The notes: a model not told the origin generated them from the letters alone. Positions 12,189 through 24,258 are shown, numbered from the stretch's first letter. The stretch: 64,000 bases of DNA from Anadara kagoshimensis (GCA_021292105.1 CM037862.1:30784169-30848168), one strand, 5' to 3'. A program made the numbers and translations.

Positions 12189-14881
12189 ATTCAACTAAAT
12201 GCTGCATTGAGTATTTTGAGAAAGAAAAATGGAAATATGTTGAGACTAAAGCGTCGATGAGTGCTATAGAGCAGCTTAAAGCCAAAAAACACATCACTGT
12301 GATTGGAAATGCTGGTGATGGAAAAACGACTTTAGTGATGAACCTACTTAGCAGGATAGGCAAAGATGGATACTCTCCAATAATTCTCGCTGATCCAGCA
12401 CTCATTGAACAAGTATACGATCCAGAAAAACAAGTAGTATATTTCGTGGATGATGCTTTTGGAACCCCAACGCTGAATTACAACTTGGTACAAATCTGGA
12501 TACGACTACATGGAAAACTGAAATCTGTTATATCAAATGGAAATTGTAACCTTGTTTTAACCTCTAGAAAACAGGTGTATTCAAAGGCATATCCACTTAT
12601 TGTGAACTGCCCGTGTTATGTAGATAATGTTATCGATTTAACAATTCCACCATACGAGTTGTCTTCTATTGAGAAGAAAAACATCATTGCGTGCCACGTT
12701 TCTGCTTCCATATCTTTACATGGCAAAAAACGTTCTGCCAAAAACTCGATGGCACCTGTGTCATATGTACCTGGATTCCCATTGCTCTGCAGTTTGTATG
12801 CTAAACATGACACTGGTAATATATCAACATTTTTTGAGAAGCCAATTTCTTTTCTTCAACGTCAAATCTGTTCCCTTAGAACGTCGGATCCTGAAGCATA
12901 TTGTGCTTTGGTTGTTGTAATGTTATATAATGGCAGTTTAAAAGCTGATATTTTTGACCCTTTTGAAATAGAGGAAAAAGACGAACAAAAAATAAAGAAA
13001 ATCATAAAAGCATGTGGCGTTGATAAAACAAAGTTTTTTACTGAAGTAAAAGCAAGCCTTCAAAGTTTGATTGGAATTTACTTGGAGGATAATGACGACC
13101 ATTTTGTTTTTATCCATGAGTCTGTATTTGATGCAATGTGCCTGGACTTTGGTATGAAATATCCAAAACAAGTACTTGAAGTTGCATCGTCAAATTTTAT
13201 CACTTCGCGTGTCAGGACGGAAGACGAAATAAAGAATTTAAGAAATCCTTCAGATGTACAGGAAGTTGTCTGCATCAATGCTGACCATTACTCTACGCTT
13301 GCTCAAAGATGGATGACAGACATAAAAAATGCCAAAATAAGCAATGTTTTTGACAATCCTTGCAGTAAAAACTCAAAGATCATGAGGTTTATTGTTGATT
13401 ACATGAGCAAACTGGAGGCAGATAAAAAGGAATTAGAATTTGAGAGCATTTTTTGCGTTAAAGATATAACATCTTCTTCTTCCCTATTGGAAATGCTCTG
13501 CAAAAGAGGTATAATAAGCTTAGTTAAACCAATATTTGAACATGGTTATCAGCGATTTATAAAAACCGATGTAAAAGTTTTATCTTTCATTGAAGCGGTC
13601 AGAAATGGACATGAATCTATCGTAAAACTCATTGCCAAATACGAACCCGGCTTTCAAAACGGTTGCTTAAAAAATGGCAGACGAGCCATTCATGTCGCTT
13701 GTGAAAATGGGAACCAGGAAATGCTAAAGATTTTAATCGACATAGGTGCAAACGTGTCGACCAAAGACATATTCAAGGTCCAACCAATTCATCTTGCTAG
13801 TAAAAACATGAAATCTGATTGTCTTTTGCTACTAATAGAAAATGGCGCCTCTTGCGATGCAGAAGATCATTCGAAATTGCAACCGACACATTATGCTTGC
13901 GAGAGTGGTAGCGTTCGGTGCCTGAAGACACTTATAGCAAATGGTGCAGATATTAACAGAAATGATACGTATGGTAAATCACCGCTACATTACGCTGCAA
14001 CTTGTGAAAGTACAGATGTTCTTGTCTACCTGCTGCATCAAAGCCCAAACATAAATGTTTTAGATGCAAACGGGAATTCAGTTTTACATCTAGCTATTGC
14101 ATCAGAGAACCCAGGGATTATCAAACATTTAATTGAAGCTGGATGTAATCCCAACGTCGGAGACCATTATGGTAGATCACCGCTTCACACTGCTTGTTCC
14201 TCGAGTTGTAAGAAATCCAAAAATTGTGATAAATGCGTTGAAACACTCATTCAATATGGCGCAGATATAAACATGTGTGATAATAAGCACAGAACTCCTC
14301 TTTATACAGCATGTTCATGGTCATGTGACCATCGATACAGTTGTGTAAAAATATTGGTAGAATGCGGAGCGGATGTTAATATTACTGATTTTAACGGGAA
14401 ACCGCCGGTTACTTGTGCATTTGAACAAAAAAGTATTAAATGTGCAAAATTGCTCTTCGAAAAAGGAGTGGATTTAAGCGCAACTTATTCAGATCCAGTA
14501 CATAGCGCATGCGCTCATGGAAATTATGAAATGTTACTTGCTTTACATGAAAAAGGATTTCTTTTGAGTTCGGAGGATGCGAATGGAAAATACCCGATAC
14601 ATTTAGCGAGCCAATATGGACGCCTCAGGTGTTTGATTTTCCTTCTTCGAAACGGTGTAGATATCAATGTTCAAGATAGGAGAGGCATGACGCCATTGCA
14701 TCATGCATTTAAATGGGGAAGGCATAAATGTCGTAACCATCTTATAGCGCAAGGTGCAGATACGAAGATAACAAATGCCGACAATCTTAAACCAACAGAG
14801 CTATCCCCTCCTTGGAGCCCGTTGAAATTTTGTGGAGGCATGTCTCCTGATAGTATCAAATTCAGAAAAAAATCTTTTTAG
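12189..14881 (+). CDS. nSTAND-type P-loop NTPase with C-terminal ankyrin repeats
   Basis: One long exon gives 874 residues from the ATG at 12257. Coding similarity begins earlier: in-frame KWKYVETKAS just before that Met matches the lead-in (FVxTKA type) usual before this NTPase domain, so I start the exon at the acceptor near 12188. Counting from the Met, Walker A is GNAGDGKTT (17-25) and Walker B is VVYFVDDAFG (60-69), with a sensor-like VLTSRK near 97-102. This resembles nSTAND3 NTPases that are expanded in bivalves and thought to act in innate sensing. Residues about 473-865 hold 11 or so ankyrin repeats (SPLHYAA, SPLHTAC, TPLHHAF), probably for partner binding. A low-complexity tail ends the protein. 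AATAAA follows 80 bp after the stop. This is the most credible host gene in the window; the cellular role is inferred from family. Confidence 0.85.
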
Positions 14882-14960
14882 GCAATGACGTATGTAGATT
14901 ATTGGTTATTACGAAATATGGTTTTTTCATGTAAAAATTCTTTGCGGAGAAAAAGCTATG

Positions 14961-14966
14961 AATAAA
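14961..14966 (+). terminator. Polyadenylation signal AATAAA
   Basis: Canonical AATAAA 80 bp after the stop of the NTPase-ankyrin gene, in AT-rich sequence. No transcript evidence is available. Confidence 0.55.
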
Positions 14967-16132
14967 ATTGTTAAATCTTAATATCAGCTTTTGCTAGACA
15001 TATGTTTTTGTTGTCAATAGTTATATCGGAATAGCAATAGCAATAGTTATATATTTCTCCAAAATAATTCAATTTTTGATGGCCAAATTTGAGACACATA
15101 CCTAGCAATATGAAACATGGACATCAAATATTGTAATTGCTTGTGTTCTTAACAACAATGCAATTGAGTAAAATCTCAAATTTGGAAAGCAATGTTTGAG
15201 ATTCAATCAGATTATTAAAGTAATATGAGTTGAAATCTGAGCTGAAACTGAGTGTGACTTGAAAATTTAATGTGAGAAGTTGTGTGCAAGCGATGTCTGA
15301 CCTACTTGTGTGGATTATTAGGAAGACCCATTGTTTGATGTGTAAATTGTAAAGGAAACTCGTCTGTATCTGCATATTTTCTGTTTTTCTAGACTTTGGA
15401 AAAAATGTATAACTCAACAAACACAACCTGCTAATATATGAGTCATTGGTTTATTTTTTATGATTTGGCATGGATTAGTATGTTTGTTTTTTATTTATAC
15501 AATTCTTGTCTAATTGCAACAATCATTCTGAATAAGTAAAAATGGTAGTAATAAAAAATGCCAATGTGTTATCTGCGACACTAAGAATGTCCTCACTGTA
15601 CTACAATAACAACATCAAACTATGAAAAATGTCAGGTGTAACGATAGATTTGTTGGTTGGGTGTACTGATATGGAACGTCGTATAAGCATTTTTCCACTC
15701 TCGGGTCTCTACCACTAAGTCAGCGAGGAGCTATTTTACGATGGAGAATGGTCGACTGTGCGTTTATTGCATATAAATCGTATATGTACATATATAGTAA
15801 ATGTATAAAAAAAAAAAGTTAAAAAGACAGAAATTTACCCATGTCTATATTGCAAAACACAAAATAACATTGACATTACATAAAAATAAATGTTACATTA
15901 ATTATCATAATATTTTTCACCCGGCCTCACTTCCGCCATTGGAAGTTCACGTGTTTCACATAATTTGACAGATTTAAAGGTTTACTTTGCTTTAGGGTTG
16001 TTATTTTAGGGCGGGATTGGTTTGTTAATTTTTGATTAATATTCTAATCTACAGGCGCATTGTATTTATATATTTCATATTTTAGTGGATAAAATTCATT
16101 CTTTGTATATAAAAAATCATATATAACTAGAA
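14967..16132. other. Non-coding, nothing recognised
   Basis: AT-rich sequence. A short duplicated atagcaatagc motif lies near 15035. The open frames are short and unlike known proteins. Confidence 0.55.
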
Positions 16133-16371
16133 AAACTGTGAGCCACAAGCTCACAAAAATACCCCCGCTCCAAAAAATCCATCGAATCAAATTTTTAAAT
16201 AGGAGGTGCACATCTACATTATATCACAAAGATTGTGTGAAAGTTTCATGAAAATCCATTGAAGGGCTTAGGAGGAGTTGCGGATACGAGATAGGTACCC
16301 TAAGGTGTAACGGAAGGACGGACGGACACCCCTATCACTATATACCCCCCCCCACTTTTTAAGCGGGGTAT
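16133..16371. repeat. Dispersed mollusc-type repeat
   Basis: It begins with gtgagccacaagctcac, has the block ttaggaggagttgcggatac, a ggacggacggacaccc run and a poly-C stretch, and ends agcggggtataa. I recognise this layout as a high-copy element of bivalve genomes. No coding potential. Confidence 0.6.
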
Positions 16372-16451
16372 AAATAAAGACAAAATATGCGATAATATGT
16401 ATATGATAATAATCTTATAAACTAATAATTACTGAACATGTTTTAATTTAG

Positions 16452-16503
16452 CATTAGACGACCGTTTCGGATTTTAATTATTGGTCAGTAGTGCTCGAAC
16501 CAA
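16452..16503 (-). ncRNA. Decayed type I hammerhead ribozyme
   Basis: Read on the minus strand: CACTA, CTGA followed by CCA instead of TGA, an AT-rich stem-II region without pairing, GAAA, CGGTCGTC and TAATG. The layout matches the intact pair at 61.0-61.4 kb, but the core and stem II are damaged, so it should not cleave. It lies just downstream (minus sense) of a Penelope-like RT fragment. Confidence 0.55.
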
Positions 16504-16611
16504 AACTGTGGAAATCCAAAGATGTTAAAATCAGAAAAATAAAAGGACCAAAATGTATATTACTAACTCCATTAATGGCAATACATTGAACGATTAAGTT
16601 AGCTTTAAGGG

Positions 16612-16770
16612 AAGTTCAATATGAACAATGTTTGTATAAAGTTCCCGTGGTGAGAAAAAAGCTCTACCATAGGGTGTTAATTTTGAAACAAATGCATCAT
16701 AAGCAGGAGAAGCAGGTATAGAGAAGGAAAGTTAACAGTAAAAATATTGAAGTCATGACGTTTTTATAAG
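16612..16770 (-). mobile_element. Penelope-like RT fragment
   Basis: Matches the RT C-terminal region at 55.62-55.74 kb (aagctctaccat, aagcaggagaagcaggtata, ttgaagtcatgacg). Stops and indels throughout. Confidence 0.65.
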
Positions 16771-16789
16771 AAATGAAATTGTTTAAAAT

Positions 16790-17066
16790 GATGTTAAGCG
16801 GTTGATTTGTTATTGTATTTTAATTTTAAAATTATCTTTTTTGGTGGCCATCTTGGATTTGGCTGCCATATTTTACATTAAACGGAAAAAGTCAAGGTGG
16901 AAACATAAGTAGCCTAACTAAGTACATATATATTAAATACAATACATTGGTTTTATGTCATAAAATAATGACATCCTTTGTTGTATTTGATTTAAAATGC
17001 AGCGAGATGATTATAAGTCGGCCATCTTTAAAAATGGAGGCCATATTGAATTTTACAACCAATATA
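16790..17066. repeat. Dispersed repeat, copy 1
   Basis: About 275 bp, from gcggttgatttgttattgta to ggccatattgaattttacaa, nearly identical to 18771-19046. It includes gtcaaggtggaaacataa and a ggccatctt motif. Shorter related pieces lie at 18640-18710 and 19085-19220. Confidence 0.85.
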
Positions 17067-17299
17067 ATTGAGCTATTATTGTTTTGATTTTTGAAACTCC
17101 ATAATGCTCCCGAAAAATATACAGAACTTACGATAATATATGGTATATATACGGTATTGGTTAACATCATTGGAAAACCACAGTATGCACTTTGAATATT
17201 GTCTCGCAGCAACCACAAAGTATCGTTTTAGAAAATAGTGTTAGAGTAGATTGTTTACTTTTATAGAGGCTTGAACCAGACAAAAAGAATAAATTTAAA

Positions 17300-17660
17300 A
17301 CAAACATACTAACCCATGTCAAAATCACAATTATGAAGAAAAGTAAAAATCCTGAAACTTTCAATCAAGTTTAACACACAAACATCAACCAGGGAAGTGA
17401 GAACAAGTGACCTGGAAGGGTATTTTTTAGAATGAAGGAAACATGGAACTTTGGGACGCCAAATACCCATGGTATTTTCGAATACAGGGTCACCATATTA
17501 TATTGTGATGACAGCCATAAAACTTTATGAGGGCCTTGATAAGCCAAGGCTTGCACTATCCTTGCATCGACAATTCATTTGTTAGCAGTTTCACCGTTGT
17601 ATAAATAGATTTAAAGAATGCAGAAGAGAGATGGAATTCCATGGCCTGATAATTTAAACA
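17300..17660 (-). mobile_element. Penelope-like fragment (RT C-terminus and following segment)
   Basis: 17456-17660 matches the RT end at 55.45-55.65 kb (gatgacagccataaaacttt, gagggccttgataagcc). 17300-17420 matches the following non-coding segment (aaacaaacatactaacccat, accagggaagtgag). Coding capacity is lost. Confidence 0.7.
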
Positions 17661-18501
17661 ATTTATAAATACAGGAGAGAATAAGGCTAATTTATATCAA
17701 GTTGAGCAAGAAAGTACTAGGCAAGGAGTCGGTGGTTAGTGTAGGGTTGCGAATCCTACATTCTCAAGTACAGGGCGGGATACATCAGGCCTTTGTGCAA
17801 ACATAAATAGGCAGACTCAAGACTTGTTTCTTATGCCGAGTGAGATGGATAGAATAACGGATAATGACCAGATGTTTGTATTCTCTTGGTTTTGTTTCAC
17901 AACTAATCAGTAAGGTGTAAGTGAGTACCAGAACAAATAAAAAAACGAAATTCCCAAGATTCAGTAAGAAATACCAGAAGAAAAACATTTAGATTTGTTG
18001 GAATTTGATCCACAGACAATGATTGAGCTTCCAGCATGGGAAGTGTTTAAACAAATTACAGAGCTTGAAAACTCTGAACTGAAAGCTTATGAATATACGA
18101 TAAAGTCGGTAATGCTGTTATCAATTGTAGATTCCTTTGTTTGTAATCTATTTCAAACTACCAACCCTCAACAAAAACCTTCATGAACTTCACTGTCATA
18201 TGTTCTGTCATTGCCAGTCTAATAATGATATGTTACCAACAACAAGATATGTTCCGGTCATGCAGATTAAACACATTTATTATCAAGAAATGGTTTGGAA
18301 ACTGTGTTTATTTCCTCGGTAAAAACTACCATTAACTTCTTAGTTGTTGGGAAATTGTCCTCCAATATTTATGAATGTGGAATTGTTGAATCTCTGTGAT
18401 GTTTGTGCCGCTTAATTATTGTGAAAAACACATTCTACTGTCCAGTTGTTTGTGGATATGAATCAAGCTGGTGTAAAAGCTTTTCAAGGAGCCAGTTGAA
18501 T
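17661..18501. other. Non-coding, nothing recognised
   Basis: No gene, strong repeat or RNA element seen between the Penelope-like fragment and the TA microsatellite. Confidence 0.5.
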
Positions 18502-18502
18502 A

Positions 18503-18587
<85 letters not shown>

Positions 18588-18598
18588 ATATATATATT
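18502..18598. repeat. (TA)n microsatellite
   Basis: Nearly uninterrupted TA dinucleotides with two small breaks. The Tyr/Ile frames across it are by-products. Confidence 0.97.
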
Positions 18599-18770
18599 AA
18601 CCAAATTCAATATATTGGTTTATCGTATTAAAACAATGCATGGTGGTGATTATAAGTCGGCCATCTCGAAAATAGCGGCCATTTTGGATTTTACAACCAC
18701 AGTTTGTTCATGAAAAATTAGTATTAATATTTAATTGATCAGATACCAAATTTTAACCGAAAATGTTCAG

Positions 18771-19046
18771 CGGTTGATTTGTTATTGTATTTTAATTTTA
18801 AATTTATCTTTTTGGTGGCCATCTTAGATTTGGCTGCCATATTTTACATTAAACGAAAAAAGTCAAGGTGGAAACATAACTAGCCTAACTAAGTACATAT
18901 ATATTAAATACAATACATTGGTTTTATGTCATAAAATAATGGCATCCTTTGTTGTATTTGATTTAAAATGCAGCGAGATGATTATAAGTCGACCATCTTT
19001 AAAAATGGAGGCCATATTAAATTTTACAACCAATATTAATTCATGG
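18771..19046. repeat. Dispersed repeat, copy 2
   Basis: Second copy of the 16790-17066 repeat in the same orientation, with only a few differences. A partial third copy follows at about 19085-19220. Confidence 0.85.
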
Positions 19047-19220
19047 AAATTTAGTATAAATTTTTAATTGATCAAATATCAAATTTCAACTAAAATGGTC
19101 AAGTGATTGATTTGATATTGAATTTTTATACTTAAATTATCTTTTTTGGCGGCCATATTTTCATTAAACGGAAAAAGTCAAGGTGGAAACATACCTAGCC
19201 TGACTAAGTACATATAGGGC

Positions 19221-19959
19221 AATAAGATCCACCATGTTTCCGGCTTTTAACAAAAAAAGTTTAGGGGGTCAATAAAGAGGCTACTTTTTGAGATCTGCCC
19301 CCTGACTATATCCTTTTTCGGTTTATTTATGATAACCAATGTTGGTCACGTGATCAACAGCGAAAATGACTGACTACTTTTTTGTGTTTGGTTAAAAAAG
19401 TATACAATGTAGCGCTTTCTACTGTTGTGATTTTTGCGGTTTGTTTTGTAGTTTTGATAGCTCAGCATACAGATTTTTTATTTTGTAACAAAATCTAACA
19501 AATTTGTTCCAAGATGCAAATACAATGTCCGCCGTTGCCTGTAACTCTGTAGAATTATTGTTAACAATCCAGATCAGTGCCGTCCTAAACTTTCTGCTCA
19601 ATATTCTGTGAACAACAGTAACTTTTTGTCGTCAGAATTCATTTCAAATTCCATTTTTAACAACTGTGTTTTCCAGATCAAAATTTAATCGGGTCCACTG
19701 ACTGATCAACGTAAAACTCCAGTACAAAACTTTCATGTTTGATCATTGAACATGTGTTGCCGTCGCCGTCGGCGGTTGGTAATGGTAACGAGCTAATCAT
19801 ACGTCATAATTATATGACGTCATTTGTATTGATGTGTCATATGACAGTGGTAATTTTAACATATAAATTTAATTAGATTATCATTAAAATTATAAATATT
19901 ATTGCAAAATTATTAAAATTGTTTTTTTTTAATTAAATTATAATTAATAACTTTGAATT
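19221..19959. other. Non-coding, nothing recognised
   Basis: Contains tcacgtgatc and several gacgtca motifs. No protein-like frame or known element. Confidence 0.5.
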
Positions 19960-20006
19960 TTTTTGGTTTATCATTTTAACCCCAAAAACCGGTGTGCAAA
20001 CTTTTT

Positions 20007-20114
20007 TCTCACACCTGTGACATGGAAATCCCGCGTTTTTACCCATGTGGGATTTCCTTTTCTCACACCTGTGACATGGAAATCCCGCGTTTTTACCCAT
20101 ATGGGATTTCCTTT
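20007..20114. repeat. Two tandem 54-bp units with internal hairpin
   Basis: Each unit starts tctcacacctgtgacatgg and contains GGAAATCCC and its inverse GGGATTTCC about 16 bp apart, so each can fold on itself. Confidence 0.9.
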
Positions 20115-20153
20115 TCTTCCATATCTGCTCATGTAAGATAGGGTTTTTCCCTA

Positions 20154-20175
20154 TGTGAGATACGCGTATCTCACA
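20154..20175. repeat. Perfect palindrome
   Basis: TGTGAGATACG followed directly by its inverse complement CGTATCTCACA, with no loop. Confidence 0.9.
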
Positions 20176-20515
20176 TGACCACGTGACCTTTAGTGACGTC
20201 ACAATCAAAAGACAATTACATGACGTCATCATATGGAGAACATGACGTCATCTTGCGGGAAAATGACATCCAATTCTTCACAATTTAGAAATTTTTAGTG
20301 CGTTTCAAATGATAAATATTGGATTTTTTAATGAACCACTTTGTTTTGTAGTTTATACATTTTGTATAAACCAAAATCCAGTACGATCTATCCAATGGGC
20401 ATATTTATTTTAAAGTAAAAGGTCGAATTACAAAGTTAGATTTTACAAACATGGCGTCGATGTCTATGTTCATTGTACCTGAAGCCAAATATTGGTACTA
20501 AAATGGAAGAAAAAT

Positions 20516-20598
20516 AATCCATTATGAGTTGATCCATGTAGGATAGGAAAATCTCACCCTCGGGGTTCCCTATCCTACATGGATACTCATAATGGATT
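20516..20598. repeat. Palindromic module (83 bp)
   Basis: Arms begin aatccattatgagt and end actcataatggatt, with an inner pair atccatgtaggatagg / cctatcctacatggat. Directly followed by cttatag, like the other modules. Confidence 0.88.
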
Positions 20599-20903
20599 CT
20601 TATAGTCTCGCCCTAGGGTTGAGACAGGCTACACGCCGAATTTCCCGCGTAGTTATACCTGCTCTGGATTTATCGTTGAAAGGACTTAATAAGCTGAGAA
20701 AAGTTCCGAAGTCAACCAACAATTTCTCAACGTCACAATCACTTACACACGCTTAATTGATGACGTCACAATCATTTTACGTGAGAACGTCAACAAAAAT
20801 TGATTACGTCATTTTCACCATGCACGGATGGTGACATGAAAACTTAACATTTTATGTAATTTTTATGTTTATTAATCATGTTTTATGTTGCAAATGTGTG
20901 AAT

Positions 20904-21064
20904 AAAAGGATCTTACACCGGTAACAGGGTAAGACAGAGATATCTCAAACTCGAATGAATATTGTCAATGTCCAGAACTCGCTAAAGCTCGTTCTGGACA
21001 AGAAAATATTCATCCTCGTTTGAGATATCTCTGTCTTACCCTGTTACCGGTGTAAGATCCTTTT
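20904..21064. repeat. Long palindromic module (161 bp)
   Basis: Arms start aaaaggatcttacaccgg and end ccggtgtaagatccttttag. They pair over roughly 75 bp each, with a small loop near 20995. Nested inside is a tccagaactcg / cgttctgga pair. Confidence 0.9.
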
Positions 21065-22063
21065 AGACCTATTGCACGCAAATTATATATTCAGGTCAAA
21101 GGTCAATCGGGGTAAAAAGCGATCACTTCCTTAGGAACTATGTATACAAGATGGAGTTTCCCGCAACTGACGTCTGTTTAATATTTGTTGAACTGGTGTT
21201 TCTATTTGCTATACCAGTCGGAACGCCAACCCCGTCGGCGTAGGGATTCATTAAAATTTGTGAACTTGCAAAAGTGATGTAAAATTTGTCAAAAAATGGC
21301 GAACATTTGAACGACACAAAATGAGGAACGGTGTTGAATGTATCACAGATTACCGTAGATTTGAGTGCAAAAAAATAAAATTAGAATATTGAAAAACCGA
21401 CAAAAACTATTTTTAATAATTCCGGTTACAGTTTAATTTCGTACTTTATAGTGAAACTTGGGCCACAGGCTAAAACTCAAAATGTTATCCGTCACAAGAT
21501 CCCTTCCTATATCTCACACAGCTCGTGCTCAGAAACAATATTTATACTAAATGAAAGACCTTTTTACAAGGTACAATTCCATATATAATACATCAAATAA
21601 TTTTCTGTTCACAAAAAACGTCCAAGTTTTAAATGCGAAAAAAACGCCGCCGTCAATCCGGAATCTTGGATGGGGTCGGTCCATTTTCCGTCTAATTTGA
21701 CCTAGAAATTTTGTTAGTACTGCTTCCTAACTATGTTCTATATATAGTTTGGATACACAGAAGACGCAGAATGGTATTTACGACTGAAATAAAGTAAGTT
21801 TTGGCGATTATTAGCATCTATTTCGTCAGATTTCTCAAGATTTATGCCGAATTTTAGGACCTACTTTCAGTCTCCATATTAGATTTGGCCATATGCCGCT
21901 TCGATCGTTCATTTCACAAATCTGAATTTCACAGGCCAATCTCGTGCACAAATATTGTGTCGGTTGACCCCATACGGTGTATATTAAGTATCGGTAAATT
22001 GGTGGTACACTTGAAAACATGCGCAACCGTTTATTAAGCGTGTGGGATTTGGGCCTAGGTCTA
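21065..22063. other. Mostly unrecognised sequence
   Basis: It begins with the motif tgcacgcaaatt...ggtcaaaggtcaatcggggta, whose inverse opens the copy at 45.4 kb and may be an element end. 21520-21640 is a diverged relative of 34987-35120 (cgtgctcagaaac, cgtccaagttttaaa). No gene supported. Confidence 0.5.
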
Positions 22064-22075
22064 GGATGCCAAAAT

Positions 22076-22381
22076 AAAAAGACACAGTAGTTAAAGTCTG
22101 TCCCGAGCCATTAGGCCCATCAGGCCGGATCTTATCCTGGTTTCGGTGGCGTTAAGCGACTGAGAGTACAAGACTCTCCCCTGAATGGGACGCCGGTCCA
22201 TCGAAGGGTTAACCCCCAGCATTTTGCTGGTACTCATTTATTTTTCAGCTGAGTGAACTGGAAGAACGTGAAATTAAGTGTCTTGCTCAAGGACACAACA
22301 CATCGCCTGGTCCAGGGATCGAACCCACGACCTTCGAATCATGAGTCCAACGCCTTAACCACTAGGCCACGCGCTTCCACT
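22076..22381 (-). mobile_element. tRNA-headed SINE with 12-bp target duplication
   Basis: On the minus strand the head reads GTGGCCTAGTGGTTAAGGCG (A box), with GTGGGTTCGATCCC (B box) about 30 bp on. A conserved body follows (cttgagcaagacactta, agcaaaatgctgggggttaa, ggcgtcccattcag) and then a short A-rich tail. Identical 12-bp flanks GGATGCCAAAAT at 22064-22075 and 22382-22393 prove the insertion limits. Confidence 0.92.
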
Positions 22382-22526
22382 GGATGCCAAAATGGCTTGT
22401 CATTTTTTTCTGTAACTTTTGCCTTGTCTTATCATTCTATGGCTCAATATAATCACTCAACCTGTGCCTCTCTGAAGATAGACACAACTCCCCATATATG
22501 TTAAAAAATCAGTGTCATTGCAGATC

Positions 22527-22527
<1 letters not shown>

Positions 22528-22575
<48 letters not shown>
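22528..22575. repeat. (CA)n microsatellite
   Basis: Twenty-four uninterrupted CA units. Confidence 0.98.
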
Positions 22576-22577
<2 letters not shown>

Positions 22578-23087
22578 TAGGCTGATAGGCCTACTAGTAG
22601 ATGAAATATTTAGAAATGTGCAACTGATCTAGTTTTCAGATGTTCTATAAGCCTTTGTACTTGGTGTTGTTCAGAAATTTTGAACAGCCATATGGAACCT
22701 AAATTTGATTAAAAATTTCTTGCTTCATGAGGCATTATCTTAAACAGAAAATTAAATGCCAATTGGATTTTATGTTTTATAGTGCAGCTTCACTGTCCAA
22801 AGTGAAAGTAGAACAAATTGTGCAAAATAGAAATAACCAAGCTGAACCTCAATAAGAAGATTAGGTTTCACACCAATAGTGTTACATAACAAAACAGTGC
22901 ACCTAGAAGGTTTGTATATAAATCCTCATCCATATTCACTAAAAGTTTGTCTGTATAAACAATCAACACCTGAGCTATGCTAAACACAAATATCTAAAAT
23001 GAAACTTGCTGCTTCCAAAATCAACAAGTTAATAATCAGTCAGATTACTGGTACTGAAAATTAGTAAGTTCCATTTGAATTTAAATG
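22576..23087. other. Non-coding, nothing recognised
   Basis: AT-rich sequence up to the gypsy target site. Confidence 0.5.
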
Positions 23088-23091
23088 GACA

Positions 23092-24256
23092 TGTAGCGGT
23101 GTTGGAATCTGTACATATATTATTTCATAGTTGTAGCTTACACTTTTCATATATCTCTATACATTAAACTCAAACTTACCTTTTACTTGGCCTTACCTTT
23201 AGTCTCGTTTCTATTTTCCCGGTCTTTCTTTTGTTATTTACCTGTCACATGACATTATAATTACTTACATAAAGAGGCCATGACAGAGGACAGAACCTGG
23301 TCATATTTATACAGAACAAAGAAAAATAGCTTAACTTGTAAGTTTTTACTAACTTTACTTATATCCTCTTCCTATCTATATCTGTACCTTTATTGCACAT
23401 TTATTCCGCGTAATCGTGAATAATGTATTTTTCATATTTTTGATATTTTTATATTTATTTTAAATAATAATCAGCATTGTTTACATTCTGGTTTAATCAT
23501 GTATCTAACCCGTGATACGCGCTATTATTCAGCTATAGATATCGTATCGTGAATTGACCTATTTCATAGTATGTATAGGTATATTGTATTAAATGTATAT
23601 AGCGAGACAGACGATATAGTATTGGTTTATTTATATATTTGTAGTCTGTCTGTGAAGTCCTATATTCCACATGAACATACTGACATACAAGTATAGTGCA
23701 CGGTCCAATACCACATAATGGTAATACCCTTTTTGTGTAAATCATTTATTGTAATATTTATAGTATTTATCTGTTCATCTGTATGTAGATGATGTTGTTA
23801 TTCATGATATTAGTATTGTAGCTAAAGTAATAATACCAGTTACATATGATAATTCCCAGTCTATTTTATTGAACTATGCAAATATTTCATATTATTATTT
23901 CAATATAGCCGTAATGTTACTTGTTAATATGGCTATAAGGATTCTTTGTGATTCATTAGAATTACCTCCCCTAGTAACATTTTACGCATTATTTGCCTTA
24001 AAAATGAGTATCTAATTCTATATGGTTTATTACCTAAATAAGTTTCTTTTATTATGTTTATATATATATTATTGGTAATAGAAATGAGATGTTTGCAATA
24101 TGTGTGTTTTGTAATATTATGCAAAATGGTAATTGAATCTTTTGTTTCCTTTTCTTAGGACTTTGTTTTTATATTATATGTACAGTGGATGGAAACAATA
24201 AATACTGCGGTGTAAACCATAACAGTGTATCTTGTGTATACGAACCCCCTGTTACA
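23092..24256 (+). repeat. 5' LTR (1165 bp)
   Basis: Begins TGTAGCGGTGTTGG and ends CCCCTGTTACA. Near the end is an AATAAA (ggaaacaataaatactg), probably the polyadenylation signal. The first 600 bp are almost identical to the 3' LTR. Confidence 0.95.
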
Positions 24257-24258
24257 TT

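Larger units (their letters stand above)
19960..21064. repeat. Composite repeat built of palindromic modules
   Basis: A run of hairpin-forming units: a 54-bp direct duplication (20007-20114), a perfect palindrome (20154-20175), an inverted repeat (20516-20598) and a long inverted repeat (20904-21064). The first 40 bp (tttggtttatcattttaacc to ggtgtgcaaac) recur inverted at 60962-61004. The part from about 20605 to 21064 recurs at 45455-45914. Not coding. Confidence 0.85.

Noticed and set aside
11986..12405. 139-codon minus frame
   Set aside because: Shadow of the NTPase-ankyrin exons on the other strand.
18403..18610. Tyr/Ile-rich frames
   Set aside because: They span a TA microsatellite.
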